Shown here one piece after another: positions 24,275 through 32,504 of a stretch of 43,759 nt of DNA; within the stretch, counting starts at the first letter, position 1; each line of letters begins with the position of its first letter. Source of the stretch: Cohnella nanjingensis (lineage in GTDB: Bacteria; Bacillota; Bacilli; Paenibacillales; Paenibacillaceae); NCBI RefSeq assembly GCF_014212125.1, contig NZ_JACJVP010000062.1, forward strand, positions 1 through 43,759. The letters are read 5' to 3'. The notes beneath the pieces were generated by a model. The model had not been told where the DNA came from and did no database searches. It saw nothing but the letters and a program-made list of their open reading frames with translations. A program made the translations under genes and the position numbers.

Positions 24275-26329
24275 CTAACGAATGCCGTTGGCTTGGCGGA
24301 TCAGCGAGAAATAGGCGTCGGCCAAGACGACTTGATAGTCCGGACCGAGCGTATCGGCGATCGCGGCGACGTCCGATGGGGTCATGTTCCAGGCGAGCAG
24401 GCCGAGTGAGACGAACAGCGGCGACTTCCCGTCCCAGCCCGCCCGGGCGTCGGCCAGAATCTTCTTGCCGTCCTCGGCCGTGCTGATGCCTTGGATCGTC
24501 GAGATCGGGAGATTGCCGCCGGCGATCTCGACGCCGTAACGGCCCTCCCAGCTGAGGAACAGCCCAGGCGCATGATATTCGCGCGCATAGGCGGCGGCCT
24601 TCGAGGCGCTGAGCGGCACGTTATCGCCATCCACGCGGTTGAGCACGTAAGGCACGGTCATGCCGGTCTTCTCCAGATACTTGTAGCTCGACTTCAGGAA
24701 GTCCGCGAAGGAGGCTTCGGGCCACGCTTCCGGGTAGAAGTATCCGGCGCCCGACGGTCCCGCGATGAGCTGATCGTTCGCCGTCGCCGTCTGCTGGTAG
24801 TATCCCAGCATGGCCGGCGCCCCGTCGTACAGCAGCGGGCTCGAGGTCCAGTTGATCGGCACCTTGCCGCGGTTCGAATCATCCCAGAGGTTGCGCATCC
24901 GGTGCTGATTGTACTGGAAGTTGTCGCCCTCGCTGAAGGTGAAGGTCACGTAGATCTTGTTCGCCAGCTTCGGCTTCGGGGACGGGCGGTTCTTCGCCTC
25001 TTCGGCCTTCGTTCCCGAGAAGACGGTCAGGTTGCTGAACCAGTCCGCCGCCAGCACGTAGACGCCGTGATTCGACGTGATCTCGACCGAGCTGAACTCC
25101 CCTTCGACGTCATTGCTGAACCAGCCCAGATACGGAGTGCCCGGCTTGACGTCGGAGAGGATCTTCTCGAAGAGCGCCTTCTGCGCCGGCACGTTCGCGT
25201 CCAACCAGAAGACCATGGCCCGATTCGCGACGGCATAGTCGCGGAGGTAGCCGTAAGGCTCCTTCTGCTCGGAGGAAGGCGGCTCGACGTTGCCGGCCGA
25301 GACTTTGTACTGGTTCCACATATTGACGGACGCGGTCAGCTTCTTGGTGCCGGCAGGCGGAACGAACTTATAGACGAAGTACCGTCCGTTGTCCGCGAAG
25401 CGATGTCCGCCTTGGCCGCTCGACACCTGAGAGCTCTGGCGGTCGTAGAGGAAGGGCTCCTCTTCGGGCGTGCCCGGGATGAACTGCGCGATCGTCGCGC
25501 CGTCCGCCTGCACCGTCACCTCGTGAACGGCCGGACCCCAGCCGTCCTGCGGGAAGGCGTCGTCGAAGCGAAGATAGACGGCGTCTTTGCCCAGGAAGTC
25601 GGTCAAGTCCAATTCGTAAGTCATCTTGTTCTTGCCGTCCCGCTCCTGCGTCTTCTCTTCGGCGATCGTCCGGAACGATTCCGGCATGCCCGGCGGCAGC
25701 TTGATCGACGTGTCCGGACTTAGGCCGACGAGCATCCGGTGCGTCGTCTGAGACCAGAGATTCTCGTATTGCCACGTATAGGCGTCGAGCCGGTCTTTGA
25801 ACTTGCCCCGCAGATCGTCGAGCACTTTCAGGCTATAGGGTGCTTCCTTCAAGCGCTCCGCGAGCGCGGGGCTCGCGACGACGGCGTCCTTCAAGCCGGC
25901 CAGCGTCGTCGCCACGTTGATGGAGTCCGGGACGTGCGGGTCGTAGACGACGATGCCCTTCACTTCGCCCTTGTAGGCGTGAACGAGTTCCCAAGCGTCG
26001 GCATGCAGCTGATAAGGAACATCCAGGTTGTTGAGCCAGGTCGTCTTGCCTTCTTCCTCGCTCTCCAGCAAGTAGATGCGCGGCTCCGTCCGGTTCACGA
26101 CGCCCTGCAAGGTGGCGAGCAGCAGCTTCACATCCCCGGGAGCGTCCACGATGTCCGCGACATCCAGCCGCTTCGCCTTAGCGAAGCTTGGAAGCGCTTG
26201 CTTTTCCGGCCAGTTGATCGTCTCCTTCGGCTTCTTCGCCGCCTGAACGTCTTCGGCAGCCGAAGCGCCGACGGAGAAGGATAATGCGCAGAGCAGCGCC
26301 AATCCCGCTGCCAACCCTTTTCGTATCAT
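24275..26329 (-). CDS. Exported GxGYxYP-domain protein
   Basis: A 684-residue secreted protein. A signal peptide (MIRKGLAAGLALLCALSFSV, cleavage after GASA) precedes a GxGYxYP-family N-terminal domain (about 35-200; TLQGVVNRTEPRIYLLE). A beta-rich module follows (about 225-350; MTYELDLTDFLGKDAVYLRF), resembling a carbohydrate-binding insertion. The GxGYxYP C-terminal domain (about 370-684) has the name-giving motif as GPSGAGYFYPEAWP and TFTFSEGDNFQYNQHR. The family is found with polysaccharide-degrading systems; its enzyme activity is not established to my knowledge. The ATG at 26329 has AGGAG 8 bases upstream. It is monocistronic, with an 85-nt element in its leader. Confidence 0.85.
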   Translation of the reverse strand: MIRKGLAAGLALLCALSFSVGASAAEDVQAAKKPKETINWPEKQALPSFAKAKRLDVADIVDAPGDVKLLLATLQGVVNRTEPRIYLLESEEEGKTTWLNNLDVPYQLHADAWELVHAYKGEVKGIVVYDPHVPDSINVATTLAGLKDAVVASPALAERLKEAPYSLKVLDDLRGKFKDRLDAYTWQYENLWSQTTHRMLVGLSPDTSIKLPPGMPESFRTIAEEKTQERDGKNKMTYELDLTDFLGKDAVYLRFDDAFPQDGWGPAVHEVTVQADGATIAQFIPGTPEEEPFLYDRQSSQVSSGQGGHRFADNGRYFVYKFVPPAGTKKLTASVNMWNQYKVSAGNVEPPSSEQKEPYGYLRDYAVANRAMVFWLDANVPAQKALFEKILSDVKPGTPYLGWFSNDVEGEFSSVEITSNHGVYVLAADWFSNLTVFSGTKAEEAKNRPSPKPKLANKIYVTFTFSEGDNFQYNQHRMRNLWDDSNRGKVPINWTSSPLLYDGAPAMLGYYQQTATANDQLIAGPSGAGYFYPEAWPEASFADFLKSSYKYLEKTGMTVPYVLNRVDGDNVPLSASKAAAYAREYHAPGLFLSWEGRYGVEIAGGNLPISTIQGISTAEDGKKILADARAGWDGKSPLFVSLGLLAWNMTPSDVAAIADTLGPDYQVVLADAYFSLIRQANGIR

Positions 26330-26366
26330 GCGATACACTCCTCGTCTCTCATTTGGTTGATACGGC

Positions 26367-26451
26367 CCAAGTAAAAACGACTTTGCCGTCTTCTCGGAAG
26401 AGGGCAACACGTTTTTATCGGAGACATATCAGCAAAGTAGGGGTGAAACTT
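26367..26451 (-). repeat. Duplicated 85-nt structured element, copy 2
   Basis: Read on the minus strand it runs from AAGTTTCACCCCTA to CTTGG and ends 37 bases before the start codon of the GxGYxYP gene, so it lies in the leader RNA. AAAAACG (around 26410) pairs with CGTTTTT, UGCC with GGCA, and UCUUC with GAAGA around CGA, giving an interrupted hairpin ending in a T-run, like an intrinsic terminator. The 5' 40 bases (AAGTTTCAC to CTCCGAT) are also conserved between the copies although not part of this stem. The rest of 26330-26773 is AT-rich intergenic DNA with the promoter region of the next gene. Confidence 0.6.
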
Positions 26452-26648
26452 ATACTCTCTGATACGTGAGCGATCTCCTACCCGCGTCCCCGCGGAAAGC
26501 TTCCCGAACTCCCTCCTCCCGTTCCAACTGCGGGCGAGGCGATAACTGCCCCGTCACGATATATTTAATATATTCATATAGGTTTTTCAATACATTCGAC
26601 AAAACTTCTTAGAAAAAGACAGCCGCAAAGGCCGATTTTCCCGGCGGG

Positions 26649-26718
26649 TAGGTCCAACCGACTGGACCTAGTCCAACGCTTTTGCGTTCTTACTTCTTCC
26701 TTTTCCCCGTTCTATAAT
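26649..26718 (+). promoter_or_regulatory. Putative operator and promoter of the OYE gene
   Basis: TAGGTCCA (26649-26656) and TGGACCTA (26663-26670) form an 8-base inverted repeat with a 6-base gap. Downstream, a perfect -10 TATAAT (26713-26718) is preceded at 17 bases by a weak -35 (TTACTT). The palindrome would then be a regulator site about 25 bases upstream of the -35. No regulator gene is adjacent. Confidence 0.4.
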
Positions 26719-26773
26719 GACAACTACCCCCTCCGATCCAGATATCGGAGCAGAGAAAAGGAGATAACCGGAT

Positions 26774-27886
26774 ATGAGACACAACGCGCAAACACTGCTC
26801 CAACCTTATGAATTGCCTGGCGGCCTGAAGCTCGACAACCGGATCGTCATGGCGCCGATGACGCATCTGTCCTCCCATGCCGACGGTACGATCTCGGACG
26901 CCGAGCTCGATTACTACGCCCTCCGTGCTGCGGGACCCGGCATGGTCATCACCGCCGCTACTTGGGTACTCCCGAACGGCGGATTGCCGGGCGGTCCCGG
27001 CGCCGATGACGACGACAAGATCCCCGGGCTGCGCCGGCTCGCCGCCGCCATTCAAGATCGAGGCGCCAAAGCGGTGCTTCAGTTGTTCCACAGCGGACGC
27101 CAAGCCACGAGAACGGGAGACCTGGTAGCCCCTAGCGCCATACCCGAGACGCGGGAGGGCGCCGAAACGCCCCGTCCGCTGGAGGAAGAGGAGATCGAAG
27201 GAATCATCCGCGCTTTCGGCGCAGCCGCGCGCCGGGCGATCTCGGCAGGCTTCGACGGCGTGGAGATTCACGGCGCGAACGGCAATCTGACGCATCAATT
27301 TTTCTCGCCCCATGCGAATCGGCGTCAGGATCGGTTCGGCGGAACGTTGGAGCGGCGCATGACCTTCGGGCTGTCGGTCGTCGACGAGGTGAAGCGCGTC
27401 GTTCGGGAACGCGCGAACAAGCCGTTCATCGTCGGCTTCCGCCTCTCCCCGGAGGAGCGGGAGACGCCCGGCATCACGATGGACGACGCGCTGGCGTTCG
27501 CGGACGAACTCGCCGCCCGCGGCCTCGATTATCTGCACGTTTCCTTGATGGACTTCCGGAATCCGCCGCGCAGCGGCTCGGGGGACGGCCGATCCCGACT
27601 CGCCATTCTGCAGGAGCGCGTCGGCCAACGGGTGCCGCTCATCGGCGTCGGCGCCGTTCGCACGGCCGAGGATGCGCAGGGCGCGATGGAGATCGGCATC
27701 CCGCTCCTGGCGCTCGGCCGCGAGCTGCTCCTGGAGCCGGATTGGGCGAACAAAGTCCGCGATGGACGCAGCGGAGAGATCCGGACGTCCTTAACGGCGT
27801 CCGACCGGGAGCGTCTCGGCATCCCCGAACCGATGTGGCGGCTCCTCCGCAGCATCCCGGGCTGGATGCCGTTCGAAGACGAATGA
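26774..27886 (+). CDS. NADH:flavin oxidoreductase, old yellow enzyme family
   Basis: A 370-residue FMN-dependent TIM-barrel reductase of the YqiG-like branch. FMN and substrate motifs are RIVMAPMTHLSSHADG (N terminus), LQLFHSGRQ (about 102-110), IHGANGNLTHQFFSPHANRR (about 165-184) and DRFGGTLERR. His166 and Asn169, which hold the substrate, are present, but residue 171 is Asn where relatives have the Tyr used as proton donor (HGAN-x-Y-L). The missing Tyr may change activity toward enones. AAGGAG lies 10 bases before the ATG. The gene appears monocistronic. The following 280 bases (27887-28166) contain no gene I can support. Confidence 0.93.
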   Translation: MRHNAQTLLQPYELPGGLKLDNRIVMAPMTHLSSHADGTISDAELDYYALRAAGPGMVITAATWVLPNGGLPGGPGADDDDKIPGLRRLAAAIQDRGAKAVLQLFHSGRQATRTGDLVAPSAIPETREGAETPRPLEEEEIEGIIRAFGAAARRAISAGFDGVEIHGANGNLTHQFFSPHANRRQDRFGGTLERRMTFGLSVVDEVKRVVRERANKPFIVGFRLSPEERETPGITMDDALAFADELAARGLDYLHVSLMDFRNPPRSGSGDGRSRLAILQERVGQRVPLIGVGAVRTAEDAQGAMEIGIPLLALGRELLLEPDWANKVRDGRSGEIRTSLTASDRERLGIPEPMWRLLRSIPGWMPFEDE

Positions 27887-28104
27887 AGCGCCGCGCCCGC
27901 GAGAGGCACGACGCTCCGCATCAACCTGTTTGCCGCTCCGACAGACCGCTCTCGATCCATAGCACGCCGCTAAGACGTGCAAGCTGTCAGACAGGTTCAT
28001 GCGCATTTTCGCTTGCGCATCGTTCATGCGGGACATCAAAGCCTAAAGCGGAAGCTTGAGCCGGGTCGGCGAGACAGGACCGGCGCGAACGCATTCGCGG
28101 ATCG

Positions 28105-28147
28105 AAAAAAAGCGTCTCCTCCCCGCTGCACGGGGAAGAGACGCTTT
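28105..28147 (-). terminator. Terminator of the VOC gene
   Basis: On the minus strand AAAGCGTCTC (28147-28138) pairs with GAGACGCTTT (28118-28109), with a further CCCCG/CGGGG stem inside, followed by a T-run. It begins 20 bases after the stop codon. Confidence 0.85.
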
Positions 28148-28166
28148 GCGCCGCACTCGGCGTCCG

Positions 28167-28574
28167 CTATTCCTTTTTCCCCGAACCGAACGCGATGGCG
28201 TAGCCGTCGGGATCCGCGATCGCGAATTCCTTCCAAACGCCCCAATCGGCTTCGGTGACGCTAGGCGTCTGAATAATCCTAGCCCCCCTCTCCGCCAGCG
28301 TCCGGTAGAGCGCATCCAGCTCGCTATGCGTATCGACATAGGCATAAGTATCCCACGGCACGCTCTGCCCCTTGCCCGGCCGATTCGGAGAGACGTCCTC
28401 CGGCCGATCGGCCTGCATCAACTTGAACCCGAGCGCGAAGTCGTCCCGTACCGCCCACCAATCCGTCACCTCGCAGCCTAAGACGTCCCGATAATACGCT
28501 TGGGCGCGCGCCAGATCCGCGACCAGCCTGACTTGAACCGAGAAAGCCACTTGCTCAATGCTTCCAACCTCCAA
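28167..28574 (-). CDS. VOC-family (glyoxalase/bleomycin-resistance-like) protein
   Basis: A protein of about 130-135 residues with one vicinal-oxygen-chelate unit: FSVQVRLVADLARAQAYYRD and VLGCEVTDWWAVRDDFALGF in the first beta-alpha-beta half, and DTYAYVDTHSELDALYRTLA to FAIADPDGYAIAFG in the second. Such proteins act as small metal-dependent enzymes or binding proteins; no substrate can be named. The boundary given is a TTG at 28574 without a good ribosome site. A strong GGAGG lies inside that frame, 8 bases before ATT at 28559, and the family N terminus begins there, so an ATT start is quite possible. Confidence 0.82.
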   Translation of the reverse strand: MEVGSIEQVAFSVQVRLVADLARAQAYYRDVLGCEVTDWWAVRDDFALGFKLMQADRPEDVSPNRPGKGQSVPWDTYAYVDTHSELDALYRTLAERGARIIQTPSVTEADWGVWKEFAIADPDGYAIAFGSGKKE

Positions 28575-28634
28575 CGCCGTAATCTTGCCTGGAGTTAGAT
28601 TCGCTGCGCGGCATTTTTTCCTGTTAAAAATTCG

Positions 28635-28808
28635 CTAAAACATTCGTCCCAGCCACATGGCGAGCGTCAACCGTCCGCCGCGTGCGGACGCATTCTTCCC
28701 CGTCCTACCAGGCATCCACTTCCAAGCTTCCCTGTTCCAGATCTCGATCTCGCGCCGATGCGCGCGCACCTGTTCCTCGAGAATGTGATGATGGAAAATC
28801 ATTGTCAT
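28635..28808 (-). CDS. Small hypothetical protein, 57 residues
   Basis: The frame starts at an ATG at 28808 with GAGGGG 7 bases upstream and encodes MTMIFHHHILEEQVRAHRRE followed by a basic, Trp-containing stretch (IWNREAWKWMPGR) and a hydrophobic end (LTLAMWLGRMF). A HHH run, an amphipathic N-terminal helix and a proper ribosome site make it more credible than a chance frame. It lies directly after the terminator of the WYL regulator on the same strand. I do not recognise a family. Confidence 0.45.
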   Translation of the reverse strand: MTMIFHHHILEEQVRAHRREIEIWNREAWKWMPGRTGKNASARGGRLTLAMWLGRMF

Positions 28809-28844
28809 GATTCTGCCCCTCTCATACGAACGAATGCTCTCATT

Positions 28845-28883
28845 ATAAAAAAAGAAGTATGACAGCTGGCTGTCATACTTCTT
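28845..28883 (-). terminator. Terminator overlapping the end of the WYL regulator gene
   Basis: A 15-base perfect inverted repeat (AAGAAGTATGACAGC at 28852-28866 and its complement at 28869-28883) with a T-run of seven on the minus strand. The stop codon TGA of the regulator lies inside the stem. Confidence 0.85.
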
Positions 28884-29784
28884 CATATCGCGCGCGCAAT
28901 TTTTCGATCTTGTCCCGAATCTCCTGTCTCATCCATGCCGGTTCTTCAACGTAGGCATCCCCGCCGAAGCTGAGCACCGTGGACACGAGCCAGTCGACGT
29001 CCGTCGGATTCACGATCCGAATCGTCAGCGATCCCGCTTCGTCGAAGCGTCTCTCCTCCGCGTAGAAGCAATCGAGCGCCGTCGCGACGGCGCTCGCATC
29101 GAACCGGATCACCGCGCCCGTCATGTCGCGCCCGCGCCTCAGATCCGCTCCGACGTTCATCGCCGGAGGCGCGTGGCTGCGGCAGACCTCCTCCTCCGTC
29201 GTCATCAGGTTCGTCATTCGCGATAGCTTGAACACGCGATAATCCTCGCGCGTCCTGCAATAGCCGTGCAAGTACCAGGAGTAGTACTTGAACTGCAGAT
29301 TGAAGGGCTCAACGACGCGTTCGACGTGGGCATTCTTCGCGTTAATGTACCCGAAGCGCACGACGCGCCTGTCCGTAATCGCCGTCCGAAGCTCGTGGAG
29401 GAGCGCATTGTTCATGCGCCAGCTGCCCAAGTCCAGGTTCAGGCTAGGTATCCGTTCTACGGGTTGGACGGTGCGCAGCCGGTGCAGCGTATCCTCCGCC
29501 CGGTCGTCCTTGAACACGGTGGCCGTGCTGTGAAGCAAGGTGATGAGGCTGTTCACGTCATCGGCGCCCAGCAAGCTGCGATCCATCTTGTATTCCTTGA
29601 TGATGCCGAATCCGCCGTTCACGCCTTGATAGGAGACGACCGGAATGCCGGCCGCGCCGATCGCTTCGATATCGCGGTAGATCGTCCGCGGCGAGACTTG
29701 GTACTTCTCCGCCAGCTCCGTCGCGGATACCACTTCCTGATTCAACAGCGCATATGTAATCGAGATAAGTCGCTCCAGCTTCAC
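28873..29784 (-). CDS. YafY-type transcriptional regulator (HTH + WYL domain)
   Basis: A 303-residue regulator. An N-terminal DeoR-like winged helix (1-60; LAEKYQVSPRTIYRDIEAIG) is followed by a WYL domain (about 140-210; VVRFGYINAKNAHVERVVEP, YYSWYLHGYCRTREDYRVFK) and a C-terminal WCX region (EERRFDEAGSLTIRIVNPTD to MRQEIRDKIEKLRARY). WYL domains sense ligands, often nucleotides or nucleic acids. The GTG start is the only one placing the HTH at residue 1; its ribosome site is weak. It lies 150 bases downstream of the quinone oxidoreductase gene on the same strand. Confidence 0.92.
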   Translation of the reverse strand: MKLERLISITYALLNQEVVSATELAEKYQVSPRTIYRDIEAIGAAGIPVVSYQGVNGGFGIIKEYKMDRSLLGADDVNSLITLLHSTATVFKDDRAEDTLHRLRTVQPVERIPSLNLDLGSWRMNNALLHELRTAITDRRVVRFGYINAKNAHVERVVEPFNLQFKYYSWYLHGYCRTREDYRVFKLSRMTNLMTTEEEVCRSHAPPAMNVGADLRRGRDMTGAVIRFDASAVATALDCFYAEERRFDEAGSLTIRIVNPTDVDWLVSTVLSFGGDAYVEEPAWMRQEIRDKIEKLRARYEEV

Positions 29785-29934
29785 CGCATCACCGCCATGG
29801 GAACATTCGATCTCCTTTATTATACGAAGGATCGCGTTCCGAAGCGATACCCCGCGCCGGATTTATTCGGATCGGCTTAGAACGCGCGCAGACCGGCAGA
29901 CCCGGAGCGGGCATGCGTCCGTTCGAGGGGAAGT

Positions 29935-30858
29935 TCAATCCTTGCGATCGTCGACCCGCAACACGACCTTTCCTTGTCCGTGCCCGACTTCGACTTCCCG
30001 ATGCGCTTCGGCGGCCCGGTCCAGCGGATAGATCGAGCGGACATGAATCCGAAGCGCCCCCCGCTCGTAGAGATCGGCCAATGCCGCGAGGCGCTTCCCG
30101 GAGCGTTGGCTGCGGATGGCGCGGATGCCCAGCTCTTCCGTCAGGTCGAACCCGGCGATCGTGCCGACGCGGTTCGGATCCCGCACCATCGCCGCAGCCG
30201 CCCGCAGCCCCTCGCCTCCAGCCGTATCGAACGCGGAGTCGATGCCGTTCGGGGCTAGCGCCCGGACGCGCGCCTCCAGTCCGTCTCCGTAGACGACCGG
30301 GATCGCCCCGAGCGAACGCAGATAGTCCTGGTTCGCCGCGCTCGCCGTGCCGATGACGGTCGCGCCGAGCCGCTTCGCCAATTGCACCGCCACCGTCCCG
30401 ACGCCGCCCGCCGCGCCGTTGATCAGCACGGTGTCTCCCGGGCCGATCCGCAGCTCGTCCATCGCCGTATGCGCGGTCTGTCCGGAAGCCGAGAGGCTGC
30501 CCGCGACCTCCCACGGCATGCCGGGCGGTTTGGCGACGATCTGGTCGGCCGGAGCCACGACATACTCGGCATACGCGTATTGCATCCGATAGCCCAGCAC
30601 CTCGGCGCCGACTTTCCAAGCCGCGACGTCCGGTCCCACCTGGTCGATGACGCCTGCGAATTCGTTGCCCGGCACGTGCGGTAGCGTCACCGTCGCGCCC
30701 GGCGGCATCCATCCCTTCCGAACCGAGCAATCCGCCGGCTGCACGCCGGCCGTCTTCACGCGGACCCGTACTTCTCCCGCCCCGGCCTGCGGGGTCTTCA
30801 CTTCCATCAGTTCAAGAACGTCAGGCGGACCGTAACGATCGAATCCGGCTGCTCTCAT
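29935..30858 (-). CDS. NADP-dependent quinone oxidoreductase (MDR family, zinc-free)
   Basis: A 307-residue medium-chain reductase of the quinone/zeta-crystallin branch. The N-terminal GroES-like domain starts MRAAGFDRYGPPDVLELMEV and contains VKTAGVQPADCSVRKG and HVPGNEFAGVIDQVG; the Rossmann domain has the nucleotide motif GAAGGVGTVAVQLAKRLGA (about 147-165). The structural-zinc cysteines of alcohol dehydrogenases are absent. AGGGGGAG precedes the ATG. It is transcribed divergently from a LysR gene 116 bases away, which is the usual arrangement for a regulator and its target. Confidence 0.94.
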   Translation of the reverse strand: MRAAGFDRYGPPDVLELMEVKTPQAGAGEVRVRVKTAGVQPADCSVRKGWMPPGATVTLPHVPGNEFAGVIDQVGPDVAAWKVGAEVLGYRMQYAYAEYVVAPADQIVAKPPGMPWEVAGSLSASGQTAHTAMDELRIGPGDTVLINGAAGGVGTVAVQLAKRLGATVIGTASAANQDYLRSLGAIPVVYGDGLEARVRALAPNGIDSAFDTAGGEGLRAAAAMVRDPNRVGTIAGFDLTEELGIRAIRSQRSGKRLAALADLYERGALRIHVRSIYPLDRAAEAHREVEVGHGQGKVVLRVDDRKD

Positions 30859-30974
30859 TCTAACTCCCCCTATTTGACTGCCTTAGCCGTATTGTATAAG
30901 GTTTGATTAATAATAAAAAATAGATCTTGAACCATATCATACATTCCATACGGTATATGAATGGAGGAACGAGG

Positions 30975-31889
30975 ATGGAATTGCTGCAGCTGCAATATTT
31001 CCGTACGGTCGCCAGACTCGAGCATATGACCCAAGCCGCACAGGCGCTTCGAATCGCGCAGCCCGCGCTCAGCAAGACGATCGCCAGGCTAGAGGAGGAC
31101 TTGGGCGTCCCGCTGTTCGATCGCCAAGGCCGCCAGATCAGGCTCAACGCCTTCGGGCGGGCCTTCCTCGCGCGCACGGAGACGGCGCTATCCGCGCTGG
31201 AAGAAGGGCGCCGGGAGCTGACCGATCTCGCGGGCATCACCCGGGGGAGACTGCATATCGCGACACCGACCTTGAACCGGCTGTCCGCGGCGCTGACCGC
31301 CTATCGCGAGCTGTATCCCGAAGTGAGCTTGCGCGTGACGCAAGTCCCGACGGAGGAGATGGTCCGGTTGCTGGAGAGCGGCGAGGCGGACTTCGGCTTC
31401 TCCTCGCTCCCGTTCAACCGGCCGGGAATCCGCGAGCTGCCCGTACTGCGGGAGGAGGTCTGCTTGGCCGTACCCGCCGGGCATCGCTGGGCGGATCGCC
31501 CCGGCATCGCGTTGGCCGAGACGGCCGGCGAACCTTTCATCGGGTATACGGAGGACAATCCGTTCCGGCAGCGGGACGACGCGCTGTTCCGACAGGCGGG
31601 CATGGTCCCCAAGTACGCTTGCGAGGTGAGCGAGCCGGCCGCCAAGACGAGCCTCATCCGCGCCGGACTCGGCATCGGATTCGCGGGCGCCTGCAATCGG
31701 GACCGGACCGACCCGCCGCCTTCGCTGTCGATGCTGCGCATCAGCGATCCCGTCTGCCAAGGCTCGTTCCAATTGGCTTGGCACGAACGGCATTACATGT
31801 CCAAGGCCGCGGAGGCGTTCCGGGATTTCCTCGTGAAGTTCATAGCCGACGAGACGGACAGCAAAAGACCGTTAGCCGGCGCCGGCTAA
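30975..31889 (+). CDS. LysR-family transcriptional regulator
   Basis: A 304-residue LysR regulator. The HTH is in residues 1-60 (LQYFRTVARLEHMTQAAQAL, AQPALSKTIARLEEDLGVPL), followed by a linker helix and a two-lobed effector domain (GRLHIATPTLNRLSAALTAY; LVSAGLGIGFAG-like segment near 230). The ATG at 30975 has GGAGG 7 bases upstream. It is divergent from the quinone oxidoreductase gene and probably controls it. The 116-base gap is AT-rich and contains TTGACT and TATAAG on the plus strand, 15 bases apart, a poor promoter match. Confidence 0.94.
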   Translation: MELLQLQYFRTVARLEHMTQAAQALRIAQPALSKTIARLEEDLGVPLFDRQGRQIRLNAFGRAFLARTETALSALEEGRRELTDLAGITRGRLHIATPTLNRLSAALTAYRELYPEVSLRVTQVPTEEMVRLLESGEADFGFSSLPFNRPGIRELPVLREEVCLAVPAGHRWADRPGIALAETAGEPFIGYTEDNPFRQRDDALFRQAGMVPKYACEVSEPAAKTSLIRAGLGIGFAGACNRDRTDPPPSLSMLRISDPVCQGSFQLAWHERHYMSKAAEAFRDFLVKFIADETDSKRPLAGAG

Positions 31890-31898
31890 CGGTCTTTT
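31863..31898 (+). terminator. Terminator overlapping the LysR stop codon
   Basis: An 18-base perfect inverted repeat with no loop bases (arms 31863-31880 and 31881-31898) ending in TTTTTT. The stop codon TAA lies in the second arm. The next 140 bases hold no gene that I can support. Confidence 0.85.
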
Positions 31899-32038
31899 TT
31901 GGCTTGCTCCCTGGAGCCGTTGGTCTATTCGCCCGGCGGCGCCGCGACGGAGAAGCGCCAGTCCGGGACTCTCTCGAAGCCTCGCTTTTGCACGAACCAA
32001 ACTGCAGCTAGTCCCCGAAATCTCCAACGGGCGTCTCG

Positions 32039-32407
32039 TCATTCAATATTTTTCCAACATTTTCGCAACAGGACAAATACGACATAGTAATTAATGGCAT
32101 TAACCAAACCGGAAATCGCAAAGATCGTCCCGTCACTCCCGCTCAGGAGGTACAGGGGAACAAAGCCCGCGGCCAAGTGCAGCCCGAAGCGCAGCATTAT
32201 CCCCCACGTACGATCGGTCCGGACCGCGAAGAAGATCAGCAGCGAGACCGGCGCGCCGAACGCGGCTGTGCCGACGAAGCAATAGAGCACGACGATGAAT
32301 ATCGCGGCGAGGTTGTCGAAAAAGAAAAGCGATAGGAGGAGCGCGCTCGCCAACGAAGAGATGAATACCGCGAACGCCGCCGTCCCGATCCATTTGGCCG
32401 CCGTCAT
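32039..32407 (-). CDS. Small membrane protein, four helices
   Basis: A 122-residue hydrophobic protein with four predicted membrane helices: FAVFISSLASALLLSLFFF, AIFIVVLYCFVGTAAFGAPV, a third around FGLHLAAGFVPLYLL, and a fourth around NAINYYVVFVLL. Charged residues are few and lie in the loops (VRTDRTW) and at the C terminus (RKCWKNIE). The ribosome site AGGCGGG is modest. I do not recognise the family. It lies just downstream of the penicillin-binding-protein region but in a separate transcription unit or at most loosely linked (98 bases). Confidence 0.65.
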   Translation of the reverse strand: MTAAKWIGTAAFAVFISSLASALLLSLFFFDNLAAIFIVVLYCFVGTAAFGAPVSLLIFFAVRTDRTWGIMLRFGLHLAAGFVPLYLLSGSDGTIFAISGLVNAINYYVVFVLLRKCWKNIE

Positions 32408-32504
32408 CGAATCCCGCCTTCGTCCTTGATGAATCCCATGATACCGGACTTCCGGGTTTCCTGGCAGTTCTAACTTTTATGGAACCCGATACGGGCAAGC
32501 CGCG

